From positions 29,067,169-29,131,168 of the forward strand of contig CM055886.1 in NCBI GenBank assembly GCA_029582165.1: DNA of 64,000 nucleotides, given 5' to 3'. This document shows, in pieces, positions 40,725 through 52,447 of the stretch (position 1 is its first letter; each line of letters begins with the position of its first letter). Source of the DNA: Portulaca oleracea (taxonomy: Eukaryota > Streptophyta > Magnoliopsida > Caryophyllales > Portulacaceae). The notes beneath the pieces were generated by a model, which made no database searches, had not been told where the DNA came from, and worked only from the letters and a program-made list of their open reading frames with translations. The position numbers were made by a program, and so were the translations under genes.

Positions 40725-42987
40725 GCTCTAAACATCTTCACCATAGAGATAGAGATCATTTGTCCTCCCTAACTCATATTCACATCTCCACTGCCTTTGG
40801 CAAATACCTTAGGATTCCCTTTGTGACTCAGAAACCGAGAGCTAAGGACTATGAGGAACTTCTTGTGAAATTCCAAAGCAGACTGACTGGGTGGCAGTCC
40901 AAATTTCTCAATTTTGCAGGAAGGGTGACTCTGGTTAAGTCTGTCATTTCTGCTTTGCCTGTCTATCACATGCAATCTACGTTATTCCCTCAGGGTGTGC
41001 TTACTAAGATGGAATCCCTTATTAGGGGCTTCATCTGGAATAAAAAAGAGTTCAATAGATACATGACCCAAATTAGTTGGGATAAGCTTTGTAGGCCCAA
41101 ATCTTTGGGGGAGTTTGGGGCTAAAAACCCTTCATGATTGGAACACTGTGTTCATGGCTAAGCTTCTGTGGAATGTGTTTAATGATGTGGAACTTTCGTG
41201 GATTAAGTTGGTCCAACAAAAATATAGGTTGAATCAGTCCCTCCCCCTTAGTACCTCCAAACCTTACCACTCCCCCTTCTGGAAAAGCTTGATGCTTACC
41301 AAAAACTTCCTTCTTGAGCATATCGCAACAAGCTTTGGAGATAGTACTAAGACTTCCTTTTGGTTCGAAAACTGGATGGGACAGGGTTTTATTGCGAATA
41401 GGATTGACAATGATGGTTGTCATATAAGCAGACACCATCGAGTCAGTGACTTCATATCTCATAATGAGTGGGACATTAGGAAACTTGATCAGTACATCCC
41501 TGAAAATATAATTCAAGAGATTAGGAAAATTCTGATCCAAATTAGTTCTAGTAATACTAAGACTTATAGATGGTCTTCAGCCTGGTCTAACAAATTCAGT
41601 GTGGTTACGGTTTATAAGGATTTACATTTTGGTTCCTCTCCAAAGACTTTTAGGCTTACCCCTACCTTCAAAGCCATTTGGAGTATCAAAGTCCCTTCCA
41701 AGATCAACCATCATCTCTGGAGAATGCTTCATGAGTCCCTCCCTCTTAATGACATGCTTGCCCATAGAATTGATGGCATCAGTGCTATCTATAATCTCTG
41801 TCATTGTCACAAAGAAGATCACTTTCATCTATTTAGAGATTGTGAGGTGGCTAGGAGATTCTGGAGTCATATTCTGCATAACAATAGCACCCGACATCCT
41901 TACCTCCCCAATTTTTGGGGAAAGGATAGGTGGGATGATTGGATTTCCCTAAATGTCTTATGCAAAAATCATGCCTGGAAGATCCATTTTTCCACGACTA
42001 TATGGGCTATATGGATGTTTCGTAATAAGACTGTGATCCAAAATGAAATTTTGAACATTACTGATTGTGTCTACTATGAGAAAATGCAGGACTTTGCATA
42101 CTCGAGAGATGAGAAAATTTTGGGCTGGAAGCCTCCTCCAAGACACACATACTAGATCAACATGGAGGTCTGCCGCAACAAGGAAGCTAAGTTCTATGTT
42201 GGAGCTGTTATTGTGAGAGATTCTAGCATGAGATGGGTTGTGGGAATCACAGCTAGGGTTTTTACTAATGATTCCACTCCGGCGATGATGGTTACTTTTC
42301 GTGAAATTTTGCACTTAGCCTGAGAGCGTGGCTTTAACCCCATTGAAGTGGACTTGGAGGAAAAAAGTATTCATCAGCTGAGACAGCCTACTAAGGATGG
42401 TGAACCTCAATTATTGGAAGTCATCGAGGATATCAAAGCCATCATGGACAGAGATTGGGATGTGGAGGTGAACCTGGTCTAGAAGTACGTTAACTTGACT
42501 TTGGCGGTCCTGGCTCAGGACTATGTGGACCAGTAGGAAACAGTCGTCACTCACGATCAACTGCCTCCAAGCGTCAGGCTTGCTTTGGAGTTGGATCTGA
42601 AGACATTCTTCTATGACAAAGAAGTACAACAAATGTTGGAGGAGAGAGACAAGGACTTCTATGAAGAAGAAGACTAAATTCATGAGGGTGGTTAATGCCC
42701 GTTGGACGTTTGATATTTTGGATTGTAGGCCTGCTAGAAGAAGCACTTATTATGAATGGGTTTACTGGGCCAACCAGGGGATGGACCAACCCGTTAATTA
42801 CTTTTGGGGCAGAAAAATTAGGGCCTTTGTCATTTTGGGTAGACTGTATATTTTGATTTATTTATGCTTAGCTTGGGTCGGATATGGCAGTGCCAAGAGG
42901 TATAAGTTTTTGCAGCCTCTTGGTGGTTGTAATTTTAATATTATTTATGTAGTTTAATATATTTCATTTTCTTCCAAAGAAAAAAAA
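40725..42987 (+). mobile_element. 5'-truncated LINE (L1-type non-LTR retrotransposon)
   Basis: A perfect 14-bp duplication ATTAGGATGTTGGC flanks the insert (40711-40724 and 42988-43001). The 3' end is an A-run (42979-42988). Coding starts in the C-terminal part of reverse transcriptase (FGKYLRIPFVTQKP...). It continues with the post-RT region (LPVYHMQSTLFP...IRGFIWN), a zinc-binding RVT domain (SAWSNKFSVVTVYKDL...CHCHKEDHFHLFRDCEVARRFW, near 41570-41880) and a degenerate RNase H-like tail (about 42162-42540, with stops). A 1-nt frameshift near 41105-41115 joins the frames 40682-41137 and 41115-42155. All hallmarks of target-primed insertion are present; the element is dead. Confidence 0.92.
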
Positions 42988-43099
42988 ATTAGGATGTTGG
43001 CTATCATGTTTGTCTCAAGAAATCTGTGTAGTATTTGTGATGCAAACTTTTAACTTTTAAAGCTTTGAATAATAAAAAAAAATTAGTTACTTGTGACAA

Positions 43100-44360
43100 T
43101 AAGCTTGAAGTTAAACTAGACCTGGCAAAACTTATTCGAAATTCGATATGATCCACCCAAATCCCGAACCGCACCCGAATGAGGGGCCCGATCTTTACTT
43201 GAACTCTGGATCAAACCGATCCAAACCGCAACTTGAAAGTTAACCAAACATGAAAGACATCTGAAATAATTTAAACCAACCCGAACCTGAATCAAGTAAT
43301 GCTGAACCCGATCAAACATCAAAATCCGAAAATGACCCGAACCAAATTTTACCCGACCAGAGGCACACCCAAACCGACTTACACCCGAAACTAAACTAAA
43401 CCCGACCTGATTATAATTTGACCAAATTAGAACCAAACTGTCAGGTACCCGTCTAAACCAGCTTTGCGTTTAAGTTGGATTTTTGAAATTGTGATGCTTA
43501 CAAATACAATTTCAAACATGCATAAAATGAATACATTAACATATATTTTGAATTTTGAATTTTGATATTCGCAAACTTATATTTTAACCTGCATAAGATT
43601 TTAGAGCTCAACAAACTTTTATTTGGAACCATCTACCAATCCACCACAACCACTAAGTATCTAACCTACAAATTTTTCCAAACAAGCTCTATGTAATTGG
43701 AGAAAAATGTCTTCCCATTCGCTTTAGATTTGGAGTAGTCATGGAAAATTTGAAATTGATTATCTATAAGTTGAATGGTTAAACACTTAAAACTCATTTA
43801 CTTTGACTTTAACTTTCAAAAGAAAATTTTAATACTAATAAATAATATTAAGTTAAACAGATGTGGGCTATTGTGTCAATTGTCATTTATTTTGTCTATC
43901 AACTGATGTAGTAAATAATATTTTTTTTGGTGATTTGCATAGAGCACACTACAAACTAATGGATCATACACCATAAATTATTGAATTACGCAATTAATAT
44001 TTGCTCAAAATTTGAAAATTGGCATTTTAGTAATAAAATAAATTTTAACATAATACGAAAGCAACTTGATCTAAAAAGCAACCCGACCCAAAAGCAACCC
44101 GACTCGAAAGTAATCTGACATTGGATTCACCAAAAAACAATCAACTTGATCTGACTCAACCCAACCCGGGAAAAGATTCAACCGACTCTAACTCGAAGAT
44201 CCTGATCCGGTTAAACGTGAACTAAACAAGATCCATCCGGAGCCAAACCGAACCCAAACCCCGTCCGAACCGAACCAGAGCACATCTAATCCGAATAAAT
44301 CCGAACTAGAAGTCACCTAATCCAAACTCGATCCGATACATCCAATTGCCAAGTGTATGC
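43100..44360. repeat. Degenerate ACCCGA-rich hAT-like repeat
   Basis: The left part (43113-43460) and right part (44060-44350) are both rich in ACCCGAACC/ATCCGA words, with A/T-rich DNA between. The end pair CCTGGCAAAACTT (43121) and ATTGCCAAGTG (about 44345) is imperfectly inverted, as in the small element in RPS18 intron 2. No target duplication was seen. No gene is present. Confidence 0.4.
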
Positions 44361-45155
44361 TGAACATTCCAAATTAAGCATTTTAAAAAAAAAAAAAAAA
44401 AAAAACCTCTTAAAAGATAGATCCACCAAACACAAAATATAATAGCTGTATCATACTCAATTCCTTATAATGCCATCACCTGATGATCTTTCCTAATTCC
44501 TAGAGAGTTCACTGACAATAGTTAGTGTATTTCCCTGCGAAGTTCATGCCTTTATAATCCTCATGGCATGAATACCATATAAATTACTAGAAAACTGAAG
44601 CACAGCTTATTAAGGTATGGTTGTGTTCACACGGATTCTCAACACCCAATATCTACAATGGAAGGTGGCTTCACATAAAATCAAAAGAACATGGGCAATG
44701 GAGAACCATGTTCATGTCAACCACAGGTCCTCTTTCTCTATGTGCTTCTAACTTATAACCCTAGTTAGAGAATCCACCGAGAAAAGGCATCAGGAATTTA
44801 GGATCTACAATCGTTTCTGCAATGTGTTTATTAGTTGAAAAGTATTAACCACATACCAAGACAAACTCCACAATCACAGCAAGTATTGACAAGCAATCTC
44901 AGGAATTCAGATCAAAGACATTATGTCCCGGGAGAACTCAAAGCTGTGGTATTAATAATGTTGCTCAATCTTATTTTTCTTTTCTTCAAAGCAAATAAAA
45001 CTCCACAAGAAACTGAACGTACTTTCACTAGTTAGATAAACTAAGGGCCTAGGTAAACATACCATCTTCCTCATTAGTTCATCAGTGTCCGTAAACTGGT
45101 TCAGCACATATTTTACACTCTGCCCCGTCACCTAGTACCAAAATTGCATCTTAGC
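44361..45155. other. Intergenic DNA downstream of the TSR3 gene
   Basis: A poly-A run (about 44385-44404) lies at the left. No gene is recognised. The part next to 45155 is the 3' UTR of the minus-strand gene. Confidence 0.45.
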
Positions 45156-45986
45156 TTACTCTTCGCTATCCTCTGACTCATCTTCCTCTTCACTCTCCTC
45201 AAAGTTCAGCCGATTCATGTTCCTTTCCAAGGGTGGAAGCCCGTCGTCAGAATCATATGAACCGGCCTCTTCATCACTCAATTCCCTGTCATCCTTTTGT
45301 TCATCGTTTTGCAGGGCTTTGGATGCCTGAGGGCTTTGTTGTTGGGACAACCAGGAATTCTGAACTACAATTATCTCGGCGCTATCTTTGCATTGAGAAT
45401 AGGCCTTGAGGAGCTCCTTGTTGAGTGACAAAAAGGCGTGCCCCCACTTGAACTTCCCAAGCAACAGATTTGCTGTTTCTTCCTCACCGCAGATAAACAA
45501 GGCAGCAGATAACGCTTCAACACAAGATAGCTCGCACGGCCTGCCATAGTTAACCGGATTTCCTGCTACTAACCAGGGTAGTAAACGAGGAGCGCTACAC
45601 CTTAGTTTCACAAAGGGAACATCGCCCAACCGGGCCCATGAGCAGTCCACAACAGCCAACCCTCGCTGCTTGATGAGTGCGTAATCCTCTCTCGAGACAC
45701 AGTCGGTCCCAACAGGGCTTAGGACAATGCCTCCAAACCCAGCAGTAACGCGTAGCTCTTTTAGCAGGTTGAATCGAGCCAGTTTCCTTCCTGTACACCG
45801 CTTTGCATCACACTGTCCAAAGTCCCACATCGCGAGCTGAATCTTTGGAGTTGTTTGTTTGGTCTCTCCATCAGGAGGAGATTCAGATGGGAGAGAAGTG
45901 CCTTCTGCAGAAAGGTCATGGCTGGCGCTAGGTTGGCCGCGGTGGGATTTAGGGTTTCTTTGCCGCCTAGGCTTGTTGTGGCCCAT
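45156..45986 (-). CDS. TSR3: 18S rRNA aminocarboxypropyltransferase (TSR3 family)
   Basis: One exon, 276 aa, from the ATG at 45986 (MGHNKPRRQRNPKSHRG) to the TAA at 45158-45156. The open frame runs five codons further upstream without ATG. The family transfers the 3-amino-3-carboxypropyl group of S-adenosylmethionine to a hypermodified pseudouridine of 18S rRNA late in small-subunit assembly. Seen here: a basic N-tail, the N-terminal motif MWDFGQCDAKRCTGRKLA, VLSPVG, VVDCSWARL near the middle, LVAGNPVNYGRPCELSCVEA, FKWGHAFLSLNKELL, and a strongly acidic C-terminus (EESEEEDESEDSEE). All match TSR3/DUF367 proteins in order and length. It stands alone, transcribed toward the LINE side. Upstream non-coding exons cannot be ruled out. 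Confidence 0.93.
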   Translation of the reverse strand: MGHNKPRRQRNPKSHRGQPSASHDLSAEGTSLPSESPPDGETKQTTPKIQLAMWDFGQCDAKRCTGRKLARFNLLKELRVTAGFGGIVLSPVGTDCVSREDYALIKQRGLAVVDCSWARLGDVPFVKLRCSAPRLLPWLVAGNPVNYGRPCELSCVEALSAALFICGEEETANLLLGKFKWGHAFLSLNKELLKAYSQCKDSAEIIVVQNSWLSQQQSPQASKALQNDEQKDDRELSDEEAGSYDSDDGLPPLERNMNRLNFEESEEEDESEDSEE

Positions 45987-47525
45987 GGTTAATGAAAGCA
46001 AGATGAGGCAAATGACAAGTTCTTATATTATTTCGTAACCTGCAAAGCAGTAGAGCATTAAGACTCCTCGTTCATGCAAGTATAGGAGGGGGGGGGTCAT
46101 AGATGCACATTTCAGCCATTTCATAACGGGTCTACGATGACAACATATAGGTGCACAATATTATGCTATGCTTAAGAGGGTACACAATATTATGCTATGC
46201 TTAAGAGGGTACGATGAAAAGGAAAGAATAACAGGGCAACAAAAATTTCCACAAATGCTTCTACCAGATGTAGGAATGAAGAAATATCAAATTGGTCACA
46301 TTTCCAACCTTCCCTTCATTTTCTCCTTCAGCCTCTTTCACATGATTTGGGGTTTTAGTCAAACAGTTTTTATAAGTCAGTATCGTTTCGATAAAAGATG
46401 CCTGCCTAAAGGATAAAATCCCAATTAATATCAGCAATGCTTGTCCCTCACTTGTTACTGACACGAAATCAAAACATGGGCAGGATGGTTTTCAATGTTA
46501 CCGTCAAAAGACCTCTCGTAAAAGCCTTTGCTACCAGGCCACCAGGGTAACTCAAGTTGCCTACGCCGGGATCCCCATATACCATACTTGATGGGATTCA
46601 AGCAGGTTGATGCCAGATGGTAGTCTCATACAATATTGAGTATTACTCTTCTTCTCTTCACTACTATTCGCCAAAGACACTCATTTACTTTACAACATTC
46701 TAACATCGTATAAACATCCTCCTTGGAAGACCTAGATTGAAGACAACAATGAAGTGCCAAGCACCCAAGAGAGCACCAAACATTTCCCCAAATAAGATCT
46801 TAAAATTTCAGCCAAAACTTCCAATCTTGTGAAGCAGTAGAATTCACGGAAAGCATAGCACAGAAATCCATCTAAGTATAAACTCTTCCTCTTCATGCAA
46901 ATTATCCAAATTGACAAGCACATATAAGGACATTCAGATTTGAGTATGAGAATGTTAAATGCATTAAGATATGGAAGAATCAATAATTTTGCCTGTAGGC
47001 TGTAGATAAATATCACGGCTTAAAATGATTACACATATAAAAATAGGATAAACTATCAACCTAAAAATCATCACTGACAAAACCCCATGATTCAAAATTA
47101 GATATTGAAGGGAAAAAATTTCATGATGGGGATAAATTGGAGCAATATTTATAGAAAGCAGAATTCTGATATGAGGAAAGAAACTGGAAACCATCAGAAA
47201 GCAGACGTATTAGAGAGAAGTGCATACTGGAAACACAGGGAAGAAGGAATTGACGAGCTGCTGGTGGTGGTTGTGGTGGTGGGAGAGGACTGATGACAAA
47301 ACAAGGCCCTGCAAAACAATTTTCAGAGGTGACGAGAGGAAAGGGGCAAAACTCAAAAACCTAGGGGAAGGGTTTAGTTTCTTGTGTTCCCCTTGCGGAC
47401 CTTAAAATCAAAATCGTTAACAAATAATTACACATCTAGCATACAGTTATAAAAATCAACTTTCAAAATATTAATCATGTTCATATTCTAATCTATGACA
47501 ATATTCTTATATATATATATATATA
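45987..47525. other. TSR3 upstream region
   Basis: No protein gene is recognised. It includes a 29-bp direct tandem repeat (46154-46211) and a G-run at about 46087-46095. A G/T-rich segment (47255-47290) followed by a purine-rich stretch up to 47400 could be the minus-strand promoter/5' UTR. A TA run (about 47508-47525) abuts the Helitron-like block. Confidence 0.4.
46154..46211. repeat. 29-bp tandem duplication
   Basis: Two perfect adjacent copies of a unit beginning CACAATATTATGCTATGC and ending AGAGGGTA. Confidence 0.97.
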
Positions 47526-47599
47526 CTAGCAAATATCCGGGCGTTGCCCCGAACCAAAAAAAATACCCGAGTGTTTATACATAAATACATTAAAAAATG

Positions 47600-47922
47600 G
47601 AATTTTGGACGTTAATATACTGAATTATCGGGGTATTAGACAATCATACACTAAACTTTCACCTTGGACAATAATACACTGTACTTTAGGAGGTGTTGGA
47701 CAGTAATGCACTCGGAAAGATTTTGACGGTGGCTGACTTGATGGTAATCCAACGTGGCATGCCTGCCACGCAGGATCGCCACCAAGTCAGCCACCGAAGG
47801 AATTGTTCTGAGTGCATTATTGTCCAACACCCCAGAGTACAATATATTATCGTCCAAAGTCAAAATTCAGGGTATTATTATCCAATACCCTAAAAGTTCA
47901 GTATATTAGCGTCCAAAAACCC
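47600..47922. mobile_element. Foldback MITE, probably Mutator-like, 323 bp
   Basis: This is an almost complete palindrome. The left arm (TTTTGGACGTTAATATACTG, then ...GGACAATAATACACTG, GGTGGCTGACTTGATGG) pairs with the right arm (CAGTATATTAGCGTCCAAAA...CCACCAAGTCAGCCACC). The turn is near GGCATGCCTGCC. Flanking 9-mers TAAAAAATG and TAAAAAAAT are similar, consistent with a decayed 9-bp duplication. Confidence 0.8.
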
Positions 47923-48951
47923 TAAAAAAATATTGGAGCGTTGCCTGGTACGAATATGATGATACATTTAGATGAAATTCAAAAGACTTAACCAGGAAGA
48001 AACAATTGTTTGATCAAGTAAAACAAAACTACGATAAAAATATAGGTTCAATAATAGTTAAGATGTGGATGAATAAAAAAACAATCGTTAAGATAAAAGG
48101 AATATTATAAATGAGATGCCAAATGAGTGAAGGAGGGTTATATGTGGTCAAAATGCTAGAAAATCATAATAAAATTATGAAATATGAACATGCGAAATTA
48201 AGTGGATGTCGTCATAGAATTTATAGCACTAATGACAATTCTGATGCTTCGAGTCTTTCCAATTAACTGATGTGATTAACTCAATTAAGGGTTATATTGA
48301 TCATTAAAATGAGATTTACGGACAAAAACTCACGATTGTTGTAATTAAGTACTCGGGTAATATGGCATATAACGTACATAGTGTTTCTTGCAATATGGAA
48401 TGGAAGGTAGGGATGCTAGTTATTTCAAAATAGACACGGTCAATTAGACAGAACGAAATTATAATACTAAATTCACCATAGAAGCAACCTAAATCACTTC
48501 GTTAAAAGACATTATGTATTAGACATTGTGTACTTGCTATTTGGGAAACACTGTCTATGTAAACAAACCGGCGTTGTGAAATTTGAGAAAATTTGTATTA
48601 TTTATGTTGGTTGTTTATGAAATAAATCAAATAATAGGTGCCAAAAATTATGAAAACCGGGACTAAAAATTTCCCGGTTCGTTTCCCGCCTGCGGTTAAT
48701 TTCCCGGTTCATTATAAAAATAAATTTTTACATTTGTAATATCTATATAATTTAATACCTATAATGTAACTGCAATGTAATTTGACTCTCTTAATGTGTG
48801 ATCATCAATGTTCTTAAACATAGGCATAACAATGGCCAAATCCTCAATCAAACTCAGACCAATAATAAATTAAAGATGTATGTCATAGTGATTGGAATAA
48901 AAATTTATTTTGACTATACATATGTTAGATAACCACACCCAATTTATGCAT

Positions 48952-49087
48952 CGTTCTTTTGTGCGTTTAATTTACGTTGCGGTGTGTTGTGTTGCGGCAA
49001 ATTGCGGTAAGTTGCGGTGGAAATAGTAAAAATGTAACGGTAATTTGCAGTAGGTTGCGGTTAGTTGCGTTAACGCACAAAAGAACG
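48952..49087. mobile_element. 136-bp MITE with 16-17 bp perfect inverted ends
   Basis: CGTTCTTTTGTGCGTT at the left and AACGCACAAAAGAACG at the right are perfect inverted repeats. The inside is rich in TTGCGGT units. It resembles the Tourist-like element at 14746 (CCGTTCTTTT...GCGGT), so may be a relative, but I see no clear TAA/TTA duplication. Confidence 0.7.
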
Positions 49088-49417
49088 GTTAGTTGCGTGT
49101 GCTTCAAATATTATAATTGTTCACTCTAGTTGCTATGATTTTTCAGTTTTATTAGTATGATTGTTTACTCACAATATTTTAGAGCACATGCTCCAAATAC
49201 ATACAATATTGATTTGGGAAATACTTTTTATTTAGAAATGAATTTTCTTTAAAACATTAAAATTTAAAATATTCAAGAAATATTATTATCTTTTACAAAA
49301 TTAAGAAATATTTTATTCATAGATCAAATGGTCATCATTGATAATTATAAAAAAAATAGTTAATGGTATAATTAAGAAACCAATTAAGTCATATGTATGT
49401 TGTATTTTTTTTATGGG

Positions 49418-50176
49418 AACATATGTACTTGCTCTATTTTTTTTTTTGTTATTTAACTTTTTTAGATACATGCATCTATGATTAATAGATTCTCAAATAA
49501 TATGTTTTAAGAAATACATTATAGAGTTGGGAATTTTTTTTGACCCGAAAAACCTGAATTGTATGACCCAAAAAAAAACCGGGTCCATAGATAGATTTGT
49601 CGTCCAAATTTTGATATTAACCGAATTGACTAAATATTTGGACATTATTTTTCTCTTTTTTCTATTGTCCAATTCCGATTCTGACCCAAATCTTCGTCTG
49701 AATTGTCCGACAAAAACAGGGTTTGCCCATGAATTTCTCGTCCGAATTTTGACATTGACTGAATTTGGCCGATCCGAAGTTAATTGGACCCGAATTTTTG
49801 CAACATATGTATTGCTCTATTTTTTTGCTTGTCATTTAACTTTTTTAGATACATCTATAATCAATAGTTTCTCAAATAATATTTTTTACGTATACATTAT
49901 AGAGTAGGTATTTTTTTCCCGACCCGAAAAATCTAATTGCATGACCCAAAAAAACCGGGTCCATACATAGATTTGTGTTCCGAATTTTGATATTGACCAA
50001 ATTGACAAATATTCAGACTTAATTTTCTTTTTTTTTCTATTGTTTGAATCTGATTCTGACCCGAATCTTCGTCCGAATTGTCCGACAAAAACTGGGTCCG
50101 CACATGAATTTATCATCCGAATTTTGACATTGACTGAATTTGACCGACCCAAATGTAATTGGATCCGAATTTTTAC
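49418..50176. repeat. Tandem duplication, ~384-bp unit
   Basis: Copy 1 (49418-49801) and copy 2 (49802 to about 50176) each run from AACATATGTA through GCTCTATTTTTTT, ACCCGAAAAA, ACCGGGTCCATA, GAATTGTCCGACAAAAAC to CCGAATTTTT. Identity is high by eye with small indels. The parallel short ORFs in this stretch are by-products of the repeat. Confidence 0.88.
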
Positions 50177-51119
50177 CAGCGCTAATACATTATTATATTT
50201 TTTGAATAATATTTTTTATTATGATCATGATGGCATCAATTTTATATTATGAATTATTATATAAAATAAGATATGAACAATTAAAAATTTCAACACAAAA
50301 ATATTTGTGATAGTTAAATAAAAATGGAGGAATTAATTGTATTGTATTGGTAATTAAAAAAAAAAGCTTATTGAGTGATTAAGAAAGGAATAAAGTCATA
50401 ATTATATGTAATGTATGTGTACGAAAACTAACTTCCTAATTTGGAATGACAAGAAAAATAAAATTAATAATTTTATGATGAATAAAAAGAAGTTATAAGC
50501 TATAACTGAATTCCAAAAGGGAAGAACAATATCTTTTTTCCTCTAAAAAAAATGCATGTATATATTTAAAAGTCAAAACGCTACAATTAATGAGATGAGA
50601 GTTAAAGTTATTCTCCTACTATTATATGTAGATGTAGATGTAGATTTCTTTATTTAAAAATGTTTTTAAATAAAATTATAGGTACTTTGATGACTATAAT
50701 GTAATTTTACTCCCCAATTTATAATTATCATTATAAGATGAAAATAGATTTTTACATTTGTATTATCTACGTAATTTATTATTATATAGGAGTATAATGT
50801 AATTTTACTCCCTCAATTTTTTATTATCAGTTCTTTTTATATAATTGATATGTGTTATCAATTTTTTTATTTTATTTTATTTTAAAAATTTTATTTTGAT
50901 TTGTTATTATTAAAATAATATTTAATGGATGCATGGGGGTAGGGGGAAGGTCATGCGTGGGATTAAGGGGGAGGGATGTTTAAGGAAAAAAAAATTGGGA
51001 AGGAAGTTAATGTCTTTGTTTTTCATGAAAAGAAAAAAGAAAATGATAAATATTGCTAGAATTAAGGAGAGAAGAGTCCAAAGGATTCTCCTACTATTAT
51101 AGGTAGATATATATATATA

Positions 51120-51610
51120 TAAATTGGATTCTAATAATCCGTATTTTCATCAATTGTATAACAATAACTCCTACATCCATTTTGTAATGAGTTATTAGAA
51201 TTAAATAATCCAAACTTTGGAGTAATTTGGATATGACCAGCTGACCTTTGGAATTTAGACTTAGCAAACTGTACTTAACATAGATTAGATTGAATGGACT
51301 TTCATATATTTAAACTCGTCGAAAAAGTGACTTACGGTGATGATCAATGTTGTTTTTTCTTTACTTTTGACCTTTTAAATAATTTACATAAGCAATCGGC
51401 TTTCATACGAGTTGAAATCGGTAAAAGTTCACTTAATCTAATCGGATGTTAAGTATAGTTCGTCAATTCCAAATTTCAAATGGCAAAAAAAAGGTCCAAA
51501 TTCCAAAAGTTAGTTCGTCGTATACAAATTATCCCAAAGGTTGGATTATTTAATTCTAATAACCTTTTTGTATTCTGACGGTCCAGAAATAAATAAAATT
51601 AGATTGTAGT
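51120..51610 (+). repeat. Repeat family X, copy 1, split by a foldback element
   Basis: It starts AAATTGGATTCTAATAATCC and runs to CATTTTG near 51184. It is then cut by the insertion 51187-51563 and resumes with TATTCTGACGGTCC at 51571. Copies at 51903-52051 (minus) and 63671-63817 (plus) are uncut. Confidence 0.65.
51187..51563. mobile_element. Foldback element inserted into family X, 377 bp
   Basis: The left arm (GTTATTAGAATTAAATAATC, CTTTGGAGTAATTTGGATAT, ...) pairs with the right arm (ATACAAATTATCCCAAAGG, GGATTATTTAATTCTAATAA) over about 170 nt. The flanking 9-mers are CATTTTGTA (51178-51186) and CTTTTTGTA (51564-51572), a Mutator-length duplication with one change. Confidence 0.78.
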
Positions 51611-51902
51611 GATACAAAATCTATCTCCACATTCTTTTTATTTTTTCATTCATGCCCCATATTATTTTTCTTTTTTTAATTCTTGGTCCCAAAAAGGTAA
51701 CGAAGTTTAATTACTAAAAGAATTTTTAAGTTATTTTTTTGAGAATCTGAGCAATTATTATGATTTTTTAAAAAGTAATAAAAGTGAAATTTTTTTAAAA
51801 AAGAATCGTAAAGAAAAAAAAGAAAAATATTGGGACAAACATTGAAAATTTATTAAAAATCGTAATATAGTGTTATACAAAATTTTTAATCAAATACAAT
51901 TC

Positions 51903-52051
51903 AAAATCTATGATATTTGGGATATATTCTCAGTGCTGTCCTACAAGAACTTTTTTTTGGACCACCAGAATCCAAAATGAAAGTAGAGAGATTATTGCTA
52001 TACAATTGGTGAAAGTTGAGATTATCGGAATCCAATTTCCTATATATATAT
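51903..52051 (-). repeat. Repeat family X, copy 2 (uninterrupted)
   Basis: Read on the minus strand it starts AAATTGGATTCCGATAATC and passes CATTTTGGATTCTGGTGGTCC. It ends with ATATATCCCAAATATCAT and GATTTTGAATTGTATTTG, matching copy 3 at both ends. Confidence 0.6.
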
Positions 52052-52447
52052 ATATCCACGCAAACTTCTCTCTGTACAATTGAAGCAACAAGTTCTGTGT
52101 CCAACTTATTTTCAACTTCATTTGATCTTTTACCAAACAATTGAAAACATGAGTTGAAAAACTATCTCAACTAGAAAAACACCAAACCCGCCCTAGGCAA
52201 TGAGAAGGTGAACAAATTCTTCATTTCTGGAGCAACTGCTGCAGTGAGTTGAACAAATTCTTCATTTTGAACGAGCTGTATGTTCAAAGGAGCATAACCC
52301 CGGATACAACAGAAAAGTAACACAAGTACACAACTCGTAAACAACTTCTGATATCATTGATAAGCATACCTCGCTTACAATCCTCCATTTCAACGAAACA
52401 TGGCCCGACCACAAATTCACATGATTCTTTGACATGTTCTTTCTATT

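Larger units (their letters stand above)
47526..51107 (-). mobile_element. Non-autonomous Helitron-like block with nested insertions
   Basis: On the minus strand the block starts TCTACCTATAATAGTAGGAG (from 51107). It ends GGGCAACGCCCGGATATTTG followed by CTAG (47529-47526), that is, a GGGC-AAC-GCCC hairpin nine bases before a CTRR-type end. It lies between A and T in a TA-run on both sides, without target duplication, as Helitrons do. No Rep/helicase is seen, so it would be non-autonomous. It hosts a foldback element (47600-47922), a MITE (48952-49087) and a 384-bp tandem duplication. A second 5'-like end (minus strand from 50632) and a second 3'-hairpin-like sequence (47932-47956) suggest two nested copies. 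Confidence 0.6.

Noticed and set aside
46520..46640. Structured RNA gene upstream of TSR3
   Set aside because: G/C-richer than its flanks and with some pairing, but no C/D or H/ACA boxes or tRNA boxes that I can identify.
49527..50252. ORFs on both strands with similar translations
   Set aside because: They arise from the two copies of the 384-bp tandem repeat and have no recognisable protein.
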